Source of the DNA: Sphingobacterium detergens
GTDB lineage: Bacteria > Bacteroidota > Bacteroidia > Sphingobacteriales > Sphingobacteriaceae
NCBI RefSeq assembly: GCF_003610355.1
Contig: NZ_RAPY01000001.1
Coordinates: 496,001 to 560,000, forward strand
DNA length: 64,000 nt
Reading direction: 5' to 3'
Made by a program: the position numbers and the translations under genes. Each line of letters begins with the position of its first letter. The stretch's first letter is position 1. The notes beneath the pieces are model-generated. The model worked only from the letters and a program-made list of their open reading frames with translations, searched no databases and was not told where the DNA came from. This document shows positions 26,676 to 36,062 of this stretch, piece by piece.

Positions 26676-26942
26676 ATGTCAATGCAAGCAAATACCTATC
26701 AATTATTTTCCAAGGAGATTCTATCAATCTGGAAAAACCAAGATGTGTCCTATATTAAGGTAGAAGAATTGTCTACCATCGAAGGGATTACCTTTTTTGA
26801 GCTAATACCTGATTCGGAGCTTTTGGATGGGGGAGAAGTCGATACACTTTATGCGATAGATTCGGAGGATGTCGATGATATGCTATTATTCAGTAAGAAT
26901 GTTAAGTTTGTCGTCCACAATATTTATTTGGAAGAGGATTAA
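26676..26942 (+). CDS. Hypothetical acidic protein, 88 residues
   Basis: A small soluble protein with a very acidic C-terminal half (LLDGGEVDTLYAIDSEDVDDMLLF and YLEED at the end). No family is recognised. It follows the serine hydrolase by 39 bases and could share its transcript. Coding is supported by the open frame, sensible composition and tight spacing. Confidence 0.65.
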   Translation: MSMQANTYQLFSKEILSIWKNQDVSYIKVEELSTIEGITFFELIPDSELLDGGEVDTLYAIDSEDVDDMLLFSKNVKFVVHNIYLEED

Positions 26943-27055
26943 GTGGATTGGGCGGTTCTATAATACCGTTATGTCAGTTTTTTTATTTTTTGTAGCAAGG
27001 AGGGTATGTTTTACGTATTATGTAAATAACACATTATATAGTAAACCTGATAATT

Positions 27056-27766
27056 ATGAAATTAATCCGACTATTTTCCCTGATAGTTCTTTGCGTAGCT
27101 TGTAAAAAAGATAATCAGTCCTACGAAGAGCTCTATAAAAAAGCCGATACGAAACTCGTTGAAATAGAAAAGTTGGTCAAGACATCATCTTGTAACGATC
27201 TTAGCAGTTTGCAAATTGATAGTGTTATTGGAGGGTATAATGGCGGTTACAATAGCGTTTACAAATACTTCCCTGTAGGTAATGAGATAAAAAATGCCTA
27301 CAATAAACTAAAATCAGAATATATATCGTTGCTGGAGGCCGCTAGAAAAATAGATGAACGGCCAATATTTGATATGTTAGTCGAATCCGAACCTCATTTT
27401 GGCATCGGTTGTATTGATGGTTTTCCAAAAGTACTGTTGGCATCGGATTTCAATTTTGAGCAAACGAGAGAAAAATTGAATACGAATATAAGGGCATTAG
27501 AAACTTTCTATGCTAATCCAATCTGTCATAACCCGAGTAATTGGTATGCGCTACCAATAGCTAAAGACTGCAAATTGAAATATGTGCTATTTCAAAATGA
27601 TGCAAATAGCGAAAGCAGAAAGGATTTTAATGCTATCTATCGTCAACATAAAGCCTTATCTCGTAGACTGGCTAAATTAGATCCCAACTATGTAAAATGT
27701 GAAAATTTACTTGCTTCTCACAAAAACGTACGTTGTGAAAACAATAAACCGGTGATAGAAGAATAG
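27056..27766 (+). CDS. Lipoprotein of unknown function
   Basis: This 236-residue protein has a short signal with lipobox (LIVLCVACKKD), so it is lipid-anchored. The mature part is helical and lysine-rich, with several cysteines (TSSCNDL, FGIGCIDG, NPICHNPSNW, KDCKLKY, KCENLL, VRCEN) that might form disulfides in the periplasm. I recognise no domain. Neighbours are also unknown, so no role is suggested. Confidence 0.75.
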   Translation: MKLIRLFSLIVLCVACKKDNQSYEELYKKADTKLVEIEKLVKTSSCNDLSSLQIDSVIGGYNGGYNSVYKYFPVGNEIKNAYNKLKSEYISLLEAARKIDERPIFDMLVESEPHFGIGCIDGFPKVLLASDFNFEQTREKLNTNIRALETFYANPICHNPSNWYALPIAKDCKLKYVLFQNDANSESRKDFNAIYRQHKALSRRLAKLDPNYVKCENLLASHKNVRCENNKPVIEE

Positions 27767-28018
27767 CAGATTGCCGTAATTTTTATTTTATCGAATCTTT
27801 CTCAGCATCCGGATTGACAAGATTGAGTTTCTGTATAGCTTTTGGAAAAATTAGCGATCAGGAATACGAAAGGCTATAGCAGATTTACCATAAAAAACTG
27901 GGAAAATAGCGCTTTCTAAGAATAATTGTTAAGCTGACAAAAGCGGAAATAGCCCACTCTATAGATAATACAAATAATTGTATGATGAATATAGCGTATA
28001 TTCGAGGTAAATTCCTGT

Positions 28019-28564
28019 ATGATGAATGAAATATTTGCGCAATGTGTTCCGTATAATGCCCTGCTCCGAGGACGAATTGGAGGGAACCCACCATTAACGA
28101 TAGAACAATCGGTACCCAAGGAATATAAATTCTATGCCACTTTAATCCATCCTGAAAAAAATGATACCATGATGTCTATTTTAATACATGGAGATTTTGA
28201 TACGTTAATTGATAATAACATTTACCCTTCAGTTGCTATTCAGGTAATCGAACATGCCTATTCGGAAGAGGGTACCAATGGTGATTCTTGTTTGTTCCAA
28301 CTCGGTAAATACTCGATTAGTGAATACGTTGATAAGCAGATTGGTGATTTTCTGTTTTTAAAAGCTGGTGGATTACCGCGGTTGATTCAGTCTAGTAAAT
28401 TTTACTATGAGCAACTTGAGAAGGATGGATATACTTTTTTTCTGCAAATTGAAGAAGAAGGATACTTAGAGCTTTCGGAATATGTTTTTGCATATGGATC
28501 TCTCTACCTTTATAAGCACAGTTCCACAGGTCGGATAATACCCGGATTCTGGCAATTTTCATAA
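28019..28564 (+). CDS. Hypothetical protein, 181 residues
   Basis: A soluble protein beginning MMNEIFAQCVPYNALLRGRIGGNPPLTIEQ. The middle has a beta-rich look and the C-terminal half includes FLFLKAGGLPRLIQSSKFYYEQLEKDGYTFFLQIEEEGY, which faintly resembles DUF1963/YwqG-like proteins in which a GG.P...Q motif precedes a long beta-sheet. That resemblance is weak. A second in-frame ATG follows directly at 28022. It is convergent with the AraC regulator. Confidence 0.7.
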   Translation: MMNEIFAQCVPYNALLRGRIGGNPPLTIEQSVPKEYKFYATLIHPEKNDTMMSILIHGDFDTLIDNNIYPSVAIQVIEHAYSEEGTNGDSCLFQLGKYSISEYVDKQIGDFLFLKAGGLPRLIQSSKFYYEQLEKDGYTFFLQIEEEGYLELSEYVFAYGSLYLYKHSSTGRIIPGFWQFS

Positions 28565-28614
28565 ACTATTATTGCTGTTATTAAATTGAAGTAATAGAAC
28601 AAAAGTCGTCTGAA

Positions 28615-29640
28615 TCAATTATCAGACCTTTTAAAAGACGCTTTTTCTTCATGCACAGTATCCGATTTCTTTCGAATCTGATTGGGCGCTATGCCACATT
28701 GCTTTTTGAATGCGACGGAAAAGGACGAGGGCGATGAGTACCCTGTTCTGAAGGCAATCTCTTTAATGGATAGATCAGTTGTTTTCAAGAGGGAGATTGC
28801 TTCCTGAATATGTACTTTAGTTGCAAATTGGAAGAGCCCCATACCGAATATTTCCTTGAATCCCTTTTTCAATTTGTATTCATTGACGCCAAATTTGATA
28901 GCCAGTTGCTCGATGGTATAAAATTCTCCGGTATTCTTTACAATAAAATTTTGAATCGTATAGAATATATTGGCATCAGTCACCCCATAAGTACCATTCA
29001 TATTGCTTTGTTTTTTTTCTTGATCAATCCATTCAAATAGCAATTGCAGGAGGATCATTGTTCTGCCTTTCATAAAGTACTGTCGCTGAATGCCTGTTTT
29101 GCGACAGGATTTCATCTCTTGGAGGATATGAAGCATCTGTGGACTGAGGGGAACACCTTCTTCAACCAAACGAACAAAATTATTCTTGTCGACCTGGGCG
29201 ATAAATGAGTCCACCAGCTGCATTTCGGCAACAAACTGATGAAAATAGTCGGATTCCACATAAATATCGAAATTACGATAGGCAATGTCTTTCCTGAAAA
29301 ATATCTCCACATCCGCTTCGGATGGTGTGAAATAGATATAATTGTGCTGCGGTAGATAGCTATTTTGCTTATTGTTAATGCTATCCTTTAGCACATGCTG
29401 ATTCAGAAAAAAGGCAATCTGAATATAGTTTTTTGTTGAAGTTCTATATGTTAATGTAATGTCCCGTGTGTAAGTATAAGCATAATCCCTAATGATAAAT
29501 TCCGGACTGTCATAGATATAAGTTGTGGTAAAATTTCCTAAAGGAGTTTCCAGATGTTTTACCGTCTGGTCATCTTCGTCCTGATCATAAAAGCATAATA
29601 CTTCGTCCATCAGTTCCCGATTTGTTTTAATTGCTCCCAT
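28615..29640 (-). CDS. AraC-family regulator, PchR-like, divergent from siderophore receptor
   Basis: This 341-residue protein has an N-terminal ligand domain and a C-terminal AraC HTH (about residues 235-330). The HTH includes YTIEQLAIKFGVNEYKLKKGFKEIFG and LSIKEIAFRTGYSSPSSFSVAFKKQCGIAP. Its layout matches PchR/YbtA-type activators, which sense siderophores and switch on the adjacent TonB receptor. The divergent receptor gene starts 94 bases away, supporting that link. Ligand is unknown. Confidence 0.9.
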   Translation of the reverse strand: MGAIKTNRELMDEVLCFYDQDEDDQTVKHLETPLGNFTTTYIYDSPEFIIRDYAYTYTRDITLTYRTSTKNYIQIAFFLNQHVLKDSINNKQNSYLPQHNYIYFTPSEADVEIFFRKDIAYRNFDIYVESDYFHQFVAEMQLVDSFIAQVDKNNFVRLVEEGVPLSPQMLHILQEMKSCRKTGIQRQYFMKGRTMILLQLLFEWIDQEKKQSNMNGTYGVTDANIFYTIQNFIVKNTGEFYTIEQLAIKFGVNEYKLKKGFKEIFGMGLFQFATKVHIQEAISLLKTTDLSIKEIAFRTGYSSPSSFSVAFKKQCGIAPNQIRKKSDTVHEEKASFKRSDN

Positions 29641-29669
29641 ATTCTAATGTTTTTCTCCCGAATTCGAAA

Positions 29670-29698
29670 TTTGATTGCCCAAATGTGCTCTACTTTTG
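29670..29698 (+). promoter_or_regulatory. Bacteroidota-type promoter of the siderophore receptor
   Basis: TTTG (29670-29673), a 17-base spacer and TACTTTTG (29691-29698) fit the -33/-7 pattern; the receptor ATG follows 36 bases later. The region is shared with the divergent AraC gene. Confidence 0.5.
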
Positions 29699-29734
29699 CG
29701 ATGTAAATTTAATTATATTAATTCTAAATAGCGT

Positions 29735-31981
29735 ATGTTAAAGAAAAGTATTCTCTGGAGCATCTTGGTTTTGCCCACTGTGGTACTGGCTCAGAGCGGT
29801 AGGACGGAAAAAGAGAAGAATAGAATAAAACTGGCTGTCGACTCCACAAAGGTGGATAGTACAAAATCCTATGTGCTGTCGACCGCCAACGTTGTTGCCA
29901 ATAGAACAACAATACCATCTTCGACTTTACGTCTGGGCGAAAATCTTTTGGTCACACCGCAAAATATTCAGGTTATAGACCAGCGTCTACTCAATGATCA
30001 AATGATATTAACGACGGCTGAAGGTCTGTCGCGGAACGTAAGTGGTGTACGGACGATCACACATCAGGAGGAGGGGAGTGTAGGGATTGCCGTACGTGGA
30101 TTTCAAGCGTCGAATCTCCGTAATGGGATGGACGTAAGTGGTAGTTTCGGGCCACTACGTGAAGATATGGCTTTCGTGGAGCGCGTAGAATTTGTGAAGG
30201 GCCCAGCAGGTTTTATGATGGGTAATACACAGCCTGGTGGTTTCTATAATATTGTGACCAAAAAACCATCGGGAAATAATCAACGAACAGCACAAATGAC
30301 CCTGGGGAGTTACAATCTATTGCGCGCTGCGGTTGATATTGACCAGCGGTTGAGTAGTGACGGGAAGTTTTTAGGACGGTTTAACGTCATGGGAACCAAG
30401 AAGGGAAATTTTCAGCAAAATGTCGGTCACGAACAATTCGTTTTGAACCCATCGTTTAAGTATAATGCCAGCGAAAATACAAACGTAATATTCGAATATA
30501 TTCTCTCACAGAATAATTTTGAAGGTGGATTTTCAAAATATGCCTATGGTATAGACGGTTTTAAGGAGGTGAAAAAGAACTTTTCATTTAGCGATCCGAT
30601 TATGGATCCGACCAAATCCTGGGAGCACAATATCTACGGGACAATCAACCATAACTTTAACGAGGATTGGCTCTTGACAGCACAGTTCGGTTATGTAAGG
30701 TCCGAAATGGAGGGAGCCTCGCTGTATGCAAATTATAATGCAATTGCTTTAAAAGATGGTGCTGACGGTGTTAAAAAGGGCGATGTAACACGCAACGTCA
30801 GTATTAATGATGCCTTGAATACTTCGACCGTAGGACAGGTATTTACACGGGGAAAATTCAAAACTGGAGAGGTCAACCACAATATTCTGGCTGGTTTAGA
30901 TATGGGAAAGAAGTTCTATGTAGCGGATTGGTCTGTTGCAGGTAGCATTGTTGATCCAAGCAAAAAGCTGCCGGTCAATGCCCGTGGAGAGGTGATCTTT
31001 AATATCTATAATCCGGTTTATGGCAATTTGACCAAGGATATGTTGCCAGTATATGACCGTTCCAAATCATTACGGGAACGTGGTGCCAATTATCTATCGG
31101 ATTACTCATACAGTTCTGTCCATATTCAGGATGAAGTTCGTTTTTTGCAGGACAAACTTAGGGTCGCTGCTGGTCTACGGTATACTGCAACAAAGAAGGT
31201 ATCTATTGCCAATAATGGTAATGAAGTTAAAAATGAAGCATTTACACCGCGGTTTAGTGTGACGGGGTTGTTGACACCTACTTTTACCCTTTATGCGTTG
31301 TATGATGAAACATTTCAGGAGCAAGTGGGACTGTTGCTGGATGGGGGGGCTGCAGATCCATCCTACGGGCGAAATAAAGAGATTGGGCTGAAGAAAACCT
31401 GGTTTCAGAATAAATTGATGACCAATTTGACTGCTTACCATTTGACAAAGACCAATATGCTCACTGCGGCTGGAGTTGACAATCCCGGAAGATTTGAACA
31501 ATCGGGCGAAGCAACATCTAAAGGTATTGAGTTAGACGTCAATGGGGTTATCAACAAAAACTGGAATGTAGTATTCAATTATGCCTATACCGATGCCAAA
31601 GTGACAAAAGATAAGGATCCAAAAAAGATTGGCGGAATGTTGTATGGTACTGCCCGTCATATTAGCAATGCCTGGATAAAGTATACCATTGCCGAAGGGA
31701 ATTTAGAAGGCCTCGGATTTTCTGCGGGTTATGAATATCAGGCGAAGCGTGCCACTTGGCCAGTTGTCCAAGACCATAAGTACCTTCCTGATGACTTGTT
31801 TTCCATCGACTTGGGGGCGTCCTATCAAAAAAACAACTATCACATTGCACTACTGGTCAACAATGTGACCAACCGTTATAATTACGTCGGTTTCTATCCC
31901 GGAGCCTGGAGATATACGCACTATGGATGGCGGGCAGTCAATCCGCAGGGATTTAGGTTGAACCTAGCCTATAAGTTCTAA
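29735..31981 (+). CDS. TonB-dependent siderophore receptor
   Basis: This 748-residue outer-membrane receptor has a signal peptide (VLPTVVLAQ), a plug domain (residues about 60-190: TPQNIQVIDQRLLNDQ, VAVRGF-type block GIAVRGFQASNLRNG, VERVEFVKGPAGFMMG, PGGFYNIVTKKP) and a 22-strand barrel ending LNLAYKF. It lacks the carboxypeptidase-like N-domain of SusC-type receptors and fits the ferric-siderophore group (FhuE/FpvA-like). The divergent AraC/PchR-like gene probably controls it. A terminator follows 47 bases after the stop. Confidence 0.92.
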   Translation: MLKKSILWSILVLPTVVLAQSGRTEKEKNRIKLAVDSTKVDSTKSYVLSTANVVANRTTIPSSTLRLGENLLVTPQNIQVIDQRLLNDQMILTTAEGLSRNVSGVRTITHQEEGSVGIAVRGFQASNLRNGMDVSGSFGPLREDMAFVERVEFVKGPAGFMMGNTQPGGFYNIVTKKPSGNNQRTAQMTLGSYNLLRAAVDIDQRLSSDGKFLGRFNVMGTKKGNFQQNVGHEQFVLNPSFKYNASENTNVIFEYILSQNNFEGGFSKYAYGIDGFKEVKKNFSFSDPIMDPTKSWEHNIYGTINHNFNEDWLLTAQFGYVRSEMEGASLYANYNAIALKDGADGVKKGDVTRNVSINDALNTSTVGQVFTRGKFKTGEVNHNILAGLDMGKKFYVADWSVAGSIVDPSKKLPVNARGEVIFNIYNPVYGNLTKDMLPVYDRSKSLRERGANYLSDYSYSSVHIQDEVRFLQDKLRVAAGLRYTATKKVSIANNGNEVKNEAFTPRFSVTGLLTPTFTLYALYDETFQEQVGLLLDGGAADPSYGRNKEIGLKKTWFQNKLMTNLTAYHLTKTNMLTAAGVDNPGRFEQSGEATSKGIELDVNGVINKNWNVVFNYAYTDAKVTKDKDPKKIGGMLYGTARHISNAWIKYTIAEGNLEGLGFSAGYEYQAKRATWPVVQDHKYLPDDLFSIDLGASYQKNNYHIALLVNNVTNRYNYVGFYPGAWRYTHYGWRAVNPQGFRLNLAYKF

Positions 31982-32852
31982 TACATGCCGTTACACAGTA
32001 AAAATTATTTGTCACATATTTTACTGGGGGGTGTCCAAAAAAATCGGGCACCCCTATTTTTATGCAGTTCTGCTTATTTCCCCCGACAATCTTATGTTGA
32101 CTATGCCATACCAGATAAATTATTAGAAAAAGCGGCACTAAGTAAGAGTGATACACGTATATATAAGCTCACTGATACCGTTTTTGTTTATCTATAGGTT
32201 AAAAAGTGGACAAAAATACAAGTCTACCATTAACCAGCTGAAATCAACCTTTATGTACCCTAATAGTACCATAAAGGCACACATCGTTTTGTAACAAATT
32301 AGTACTTTATCTGTGCTTTATCTGTACTGGAGACGTACTATATCTGTACTGGGGAACTGCTTTGTTGTATTGAGAAATAAATTTATCTGTTTTCAGTGAT
32401 TTGTATTAATCAAAACTATTTATTGTTTAAATATAGTTAACATGTCGGAGTGGCCTCAAATGGCTCCAAATGGGTAGGGCAGAGCTATCAAAGTAGCTTC
32501 AAATAGATACTGCTAATCATGGCCGATTTGCTCCATTTGTAAATCGTATTTATAATAAAACGATTAGTATGCAATTTCATGATGATCAACAAGGAGATCT
32601 GTCAAAGGGAGGAAAACCGTTACAAAAGACCAATCGGCAATTTATACTTTTTGGGATAATTATTTTATCAAAGTACTGGTTCTATTCAAAAACTTGAGCG
32701 TCGATTTACCAGTTTTTTGATTACTCAACAGTCATTTTATTTCTATTATTTAACCTAATAGTCAATAGTAAAATGTATTATTATTTATAATTAGTCTAAT
32801 TAATTTTATTTATACGGTTGGATGTGCTATATTCGGCTCCATAATTTTTTTT
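31982..32852. other. 871-base intergenic region between two TonB receptors
   Basis: It holds the terminator at 32028-32054, then AT-rich sequence with degenerate short repeats: TATCTGTACTGG twice (32319-32330, 32341-32352) with a partial third copy at 32308, and an imperfect 10-bp tandem repeat at 32451-32470 (TGGCCTCAAA, TGGCTCCAAA). No coding frame is convincing. The 70-codon frame at 31985-32197 crosses the terminator and is rejected. Confidence 0.5.
32028..32054 (+). terminator. Terminator after the siderophore receptor
   Basis: GGGGTGTCC (32028-32036) pairs with GGGCACCCC (32046-32054), one G-U pair, followed by TATTTTTA. It lies 47 bases past the receptor stop. Confidence 0.8.
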
Positions 32853-35264
32853 ATGGGAATCAGATCTATACCTATTGCAGTAGCGATGTTTTCGCTTACA
32901 GGAGTCGCCAATGCGCAGACAGCGAGTATCTTTGGTAAAATAACGACAATTGATGGTAATCCGGCGGAGTCGGTCAATTTGACCATCAAAGGAATTAATC
33001 GACAGACCCGGACGGATAAAAGCGGGAACTTCAAATTTGACCGATTGAAACCTGGGAGTTACCAGATTGTGGCCAGTTTCACTGGACTAAATCCAATTGA
33101 AAAGGAAGTAACTGTTGAAAATAACAAACCTGTTATCCTGGATTTTGCTTTAAATGAGAACTACGCACAACTGCAGGAGGTGCTGGTATCTGCTTTCAAA
33201 GTCAACCGAACAACCAGCGCTGTAGCCAAGATGCCATTGAACAATATAGAGAACCCGCAGGTCTATAGCACCGTTTCACATGAGCTATTAAAACAACAGG
33301 CAATCACAAGTTTTGATGATGCCCTGATCCGCAATGTCTCGGGGCTCAGCCGGACATGGGAATCTACAGGTAGAGCTGGGGATGGCGGCGCATATTTTTC
33401 CTTACGGGGTTTTGAAGCACAAAGTAATCTTGTCAATGGACTTCCTGGTTTGTCCAGCGGTATCCTGGATCCGGCCGGAATAGAGGAGATTCAAGTCCTG
33501 AAAGGACCCTCTGGGACTTTATTCGGTGCCAGTTTTTATGGGTATGGTGGAGTAATCAATACGATTATGAAAAGACCATATTTTGAAAATGGTGGTGAAG
33601 TTTCCTACAACTACGGTAGCAATAAGCTGCATCGGGCGACAGTTGATCTCAATGGCGTCCTGAATAAAAGTAAAACCCTGGCACTCAGGATCAATTCAGC
33701 CTATCATCATGAACACAGTTTTCAGGATGCCGGATTTAAAAAATCCTTTTATTTTGCACCATCGTTGACCTATCAGGTAAATGACAGGTTGACCGTTAAT
33801 CTGATGACCGAATTGCTTGATATGAAAAGGGCTGTTGCTCCCGTTTTTTTCCATTCCGATAGGGTAGCACCACTTACATTTAAAAATATAGACGAACTAA
33901 ACCTTGACCCCAAGCTTTCCTTTACAAGCAATGAACTGACGATCAAAAACCCACGGACCAATATCCAGGGCGAAGTGCTTTATAAAATCAATGAGAACTG
34001 GAATTCGCAGACCGTTGTTTCATACGGAAAGGTGAAGTCGAATGGGATATACACCTATATATGGGGTAATCAGGGCAATTTTTTTGACCAATATTTTCAT
34101 AATGAAAATCAAAAGACAAGGACTTATGATCTGCAGCAAAACTTCAATGGTGATTTTAAATTGGCCGGTTTAAGAAACAGACTTTTGGTTGGTGTTGACT
34201 ATTTCTCGAGGGATGTCAAGGAAAATGGGTCTGGCTGGGGACTAGGACGTAGGGTAAGCCCCCAGGGGGAAATAAAAGGACCATTGCTTAAAGACGGAAC
34301 AGTATTAGATCCTGTTCCATTGACCAAGGATGCCATAGATAAGTTGCTGGCGGGGACAAAAGCCGGAGATCCCTCCCATATAAAAAATAGTTCATTTAGC
34401 GTGTATGGTTCCGATCTAGTGGATCTTACGGATAAACTCTCCGTTATGCTGAGCTTGCGGGCAGATTATTTTGACTCAAAAGGTGATGTTTCCAATAAAG
34501 ACGATGATTATAGCCAATGGGCACTATCTCCAAAATTCGGTATCGTCTACCAGATCGTAAAAGATAGAGTCTCTGTATTTGCTAATTATATGAACGCTTT
34601 CTATAACATTGCTCCGAACATAACCTATGACGGCAATAATGTAAAAATAGGCGTAAAGTCATTTAAGCCCGAGCGAGCCAATCAATGGGAATTTGGTACC
34701 AAAGCGAACCTGATCAAAGATAGACTATGGACTACATTAGCATTGTACGACATTACTGTTGCAAATAGGGTGTACAGTACACCAACCGGATCTGTACAAG
34801 GCGGGAAGGTAGAAAGTAAGGGCTTTGATTTTGATATTGAAGCACTTCCTTACCAAGGAGTTTCGGTAAAAGCTGGATTTAGCTATAATGATATCCAGAT
34901 AATTGCCGGAAATGGAAATGATTTCTATAATGAAAAAGGACGCGCTCCCGGAGGACAAGGGCCAGGTACTTTAGCCAACCTTTGGGGAAGTTATCAGATT
35001 CAACATGGGAACCTGCGGAATCTTGGTTTTGGAATTGGAGGTAACTATGGTGGAAAATATAAGGTAATAGACAATAGTGTGACGGGTGTATTTGAACTTC
35101 CGAGTTATGCGCTTTTAAACGGCAGTATTTTTTATTCTTTTCATAAATTCCGCGTAAACTTTAATATGAACAATATCAATAATAAACAATACTATATCGG
35201 TTATTGGTCCGTTAATCCACAGCAAAAAAGAAATTTTGTGGCAACGGTTTCCTACAAACTGTAA
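32853..35264 (+). CDS. TonB-dependent siderophore receptor with carboxypeptidase-regulatory-like N-domain
   Basis: This 803-residue receptor has a signal peptide (MFSLTGVANAQ), a carboxypeptidase-regulatory-like domain (about residues 25-105: SIFGKITTIDGNPAESVNL), a plug (DDALIRNVSGLSR, YFSLRGFEAQSNLVNGLPG, IEEIQVLKGPSGTLFGA) and a barrel ending FVATVSYKL. The plug is of the siderophore rather than the SusC type, and there is no SusD partner. It may work with, or duplicate the role of, the receptor upstream, although a terminator and 870 bases separate them. A terminator follows at 35321. Confidence 0.92.
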   Translation: MGIRSIPIAVAMFSLTGVANAQTASIFGKITTIDGNPAESVNLTIKGINRQTRTDKSGNFKFDRLKPGSYQIVASFTGLNPIEKEVTVENNKPVILDFALNENYAQLQEVLVSAFKVNRTTSAVAKMPLNNIENPQVYSTVSHELLKQQAITSFDDALIRNVSGLSRTWESTGRAGDGGAYFSLRGFEAQSNLVNGLPGLSSGILDPAGIEEIQVLKGPSGTLFGASFYGYGGVINTIMKRPYFENGGEVSYNYGSNKLHRATVDLNGVLNKSKTLALRINSAYHHEHSFQDAGFKKSFYFAPSLTYQVNDRLTVNLMTELLDMKRAVAPVFFHSDRVAPLTFKNIDELNLDPKLSFTSNELTIKNPRTNIQGEVLYKINENWNSQTVVSYGKVKSNGIYTYIWGNQGNFFDQYFHNENQKTRTYDLQQNFNGDFKLAGLRNRLLVGVDYFSRDVKENGSGWGLGRRVSPQGEIKGPLLKDGTVLDPVPLTKDAIDKLLAGTKAGDPSHIKNSSFSVYGSDLVDLTDKLSVMLSLRADYFDSKGDVSNKDDDYSQWALSPKFGIVYQIVKDRVSVFANYMNAFYNIAPNITYDGNNVKIGVKSFKPERANQWEFGTKANLIKDRLWTTLALYDITVANRVYSTPTGSVQGGKVESKGFDFDIEALPYQGVSVKAGFSYNDIQIIAGNGNDFYNEKGRAPGGQGPGTLANLWGSYQIQHGNLRNLGFGIGGNYGGKYKVIDNSVTGVFELPSYALLNGSIFYSFHKFRVNFNMNNINNKQYYIGYWSVNPQQKRNFVATVSYKL

Positions 35265-35693
35265 TCGAAGATCCTGACCAAATTGGAGTAGATTCAACTG
35301 AAATCTTTCGAAGGTTCTTCAAAACGGCAGATCATTGTATTGATTTGCCGTTTTTGTTTTTATAAACGGAAGGATTTTACCGCTTATTTATCTTTCTTAT
35401 CACCTAAGTCAATTGCAGATATTCCCGCCTGATTTCACGCATCGTTGTGGCGGATACAGCTGATGAGATTACCTCCGATATGAGTTGAATAATTCCAGGG
35501 AGGATGTACCGGATTTGAGTAAGGTAACAAGTAGTCACCAATTGTGCTATAAGTTCCCGTTTTTGTTCTTTTAATTACAGTTTTCGTCCTACATGTAAAC
35601 GCACAGTGAATACTAACTTTATTGCCAACGAAAAATCTATTGAGTTCCTCTGAACGGTAACTTATAGACGAGATTACAATCAAATTTATAACT
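35265..35693. other. 429-base intergenic region
   Basis: It contains the terminator at 35321-35354. The rest has no supported gene; a 109-codon minus-strand frame (35435-35764) runs into the next gene on the other strand and shows no family features. The promoter of the following AraC-type gene should lie near 35600-35690. Confidence 0.4.
35321..35354 (+). terminator. Terminator after the second TonB receptor
   Basis: AAAACGGCAGATC (35321-35333) pairs with GATTTGCCGTTTT (35342-35354), with one G-U pair, an 8-base loop and the tail TGTTTTTAT. Confidence 0.85.
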
Positions 35694-36056
35694 ATGATGA
35701 TCGAAGGGAGATATTTAGGTAGTAAAAAAGAGGAGGAGACAATCCTTGCATTTAAAACACTCATTGAGCAGCATCTTCAACAACAAAAGCGATTGGATTT
35801 TTATCTGTCTGAGCTCAATATTTCAAAATTGGAGTTAGAGCGAATGTTCGCAGATGTATTGGGTTTATCTCCTACAAAATTTTTGCGAAATTATATCGTA
35901 GAGCACATTAAGAAAGATTTGACAACAACGGAAATACGCATGAAAGCCCTTTGTGCCAAATATGGTTTTACGTCGGCTTCAGCACTGACACGTTTTGTGA
36001 AGTTAGTCACTGGTATGACTCCCAGCAAGTATAGGGCGTTGAAGTATAAAGAGTAA
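35694..36056 (+). CDS. AraC-type helix-turn-helix protein without sensor domain
   Basis: This 120-residue protein consists almost only of a two-HTH AraC DNA-binding domain: LDFYLSELNISKLELERMFADVLGLSPTKFL and the second HTH MKALCAKYGFTSASALTRFVKLVTGMTPSKYR. The N-terminal 30 residues are polar and helical. With no ligand domain it may be constitutive, respond through partner proteins, or be a relic of a longer regulator. It is convergent with the gene for an exported protein, with only six bases between stops. Confidence 0.88.
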   Translation: MMIEGRYLGSKKEEETILAFKTLIEQHLQQQKRLDFYLSELNISKLELERMFADVLGLSPTKFLRNYIVEHIKKDLTTTEIRMKALCAKYGFTSASALTRFVKLVTGMTPSKYRALKYKE

Positions 36057-36062
36057 CAGCTA

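Noticed and set aside
31985..32197. 70-codon ORF directly after the siderophore receptor
   Set aside because: It begins four bases after the receptor stop and runs through a strong terminator hairpin.
35523..35534. GGTAACAAGTAG shared between 35523 and the HxlR operator at 40100
   Set aside because: A single 12-base match in a window of this size is expected by chance, and the first copy has no partner half site.
35435..35764. 109-codon minus-strand ORF upstream of the AraC-type gene
   Set aside because: It overlaps the start of a well-supported gene on the other strand and shows no recognisable protein features.
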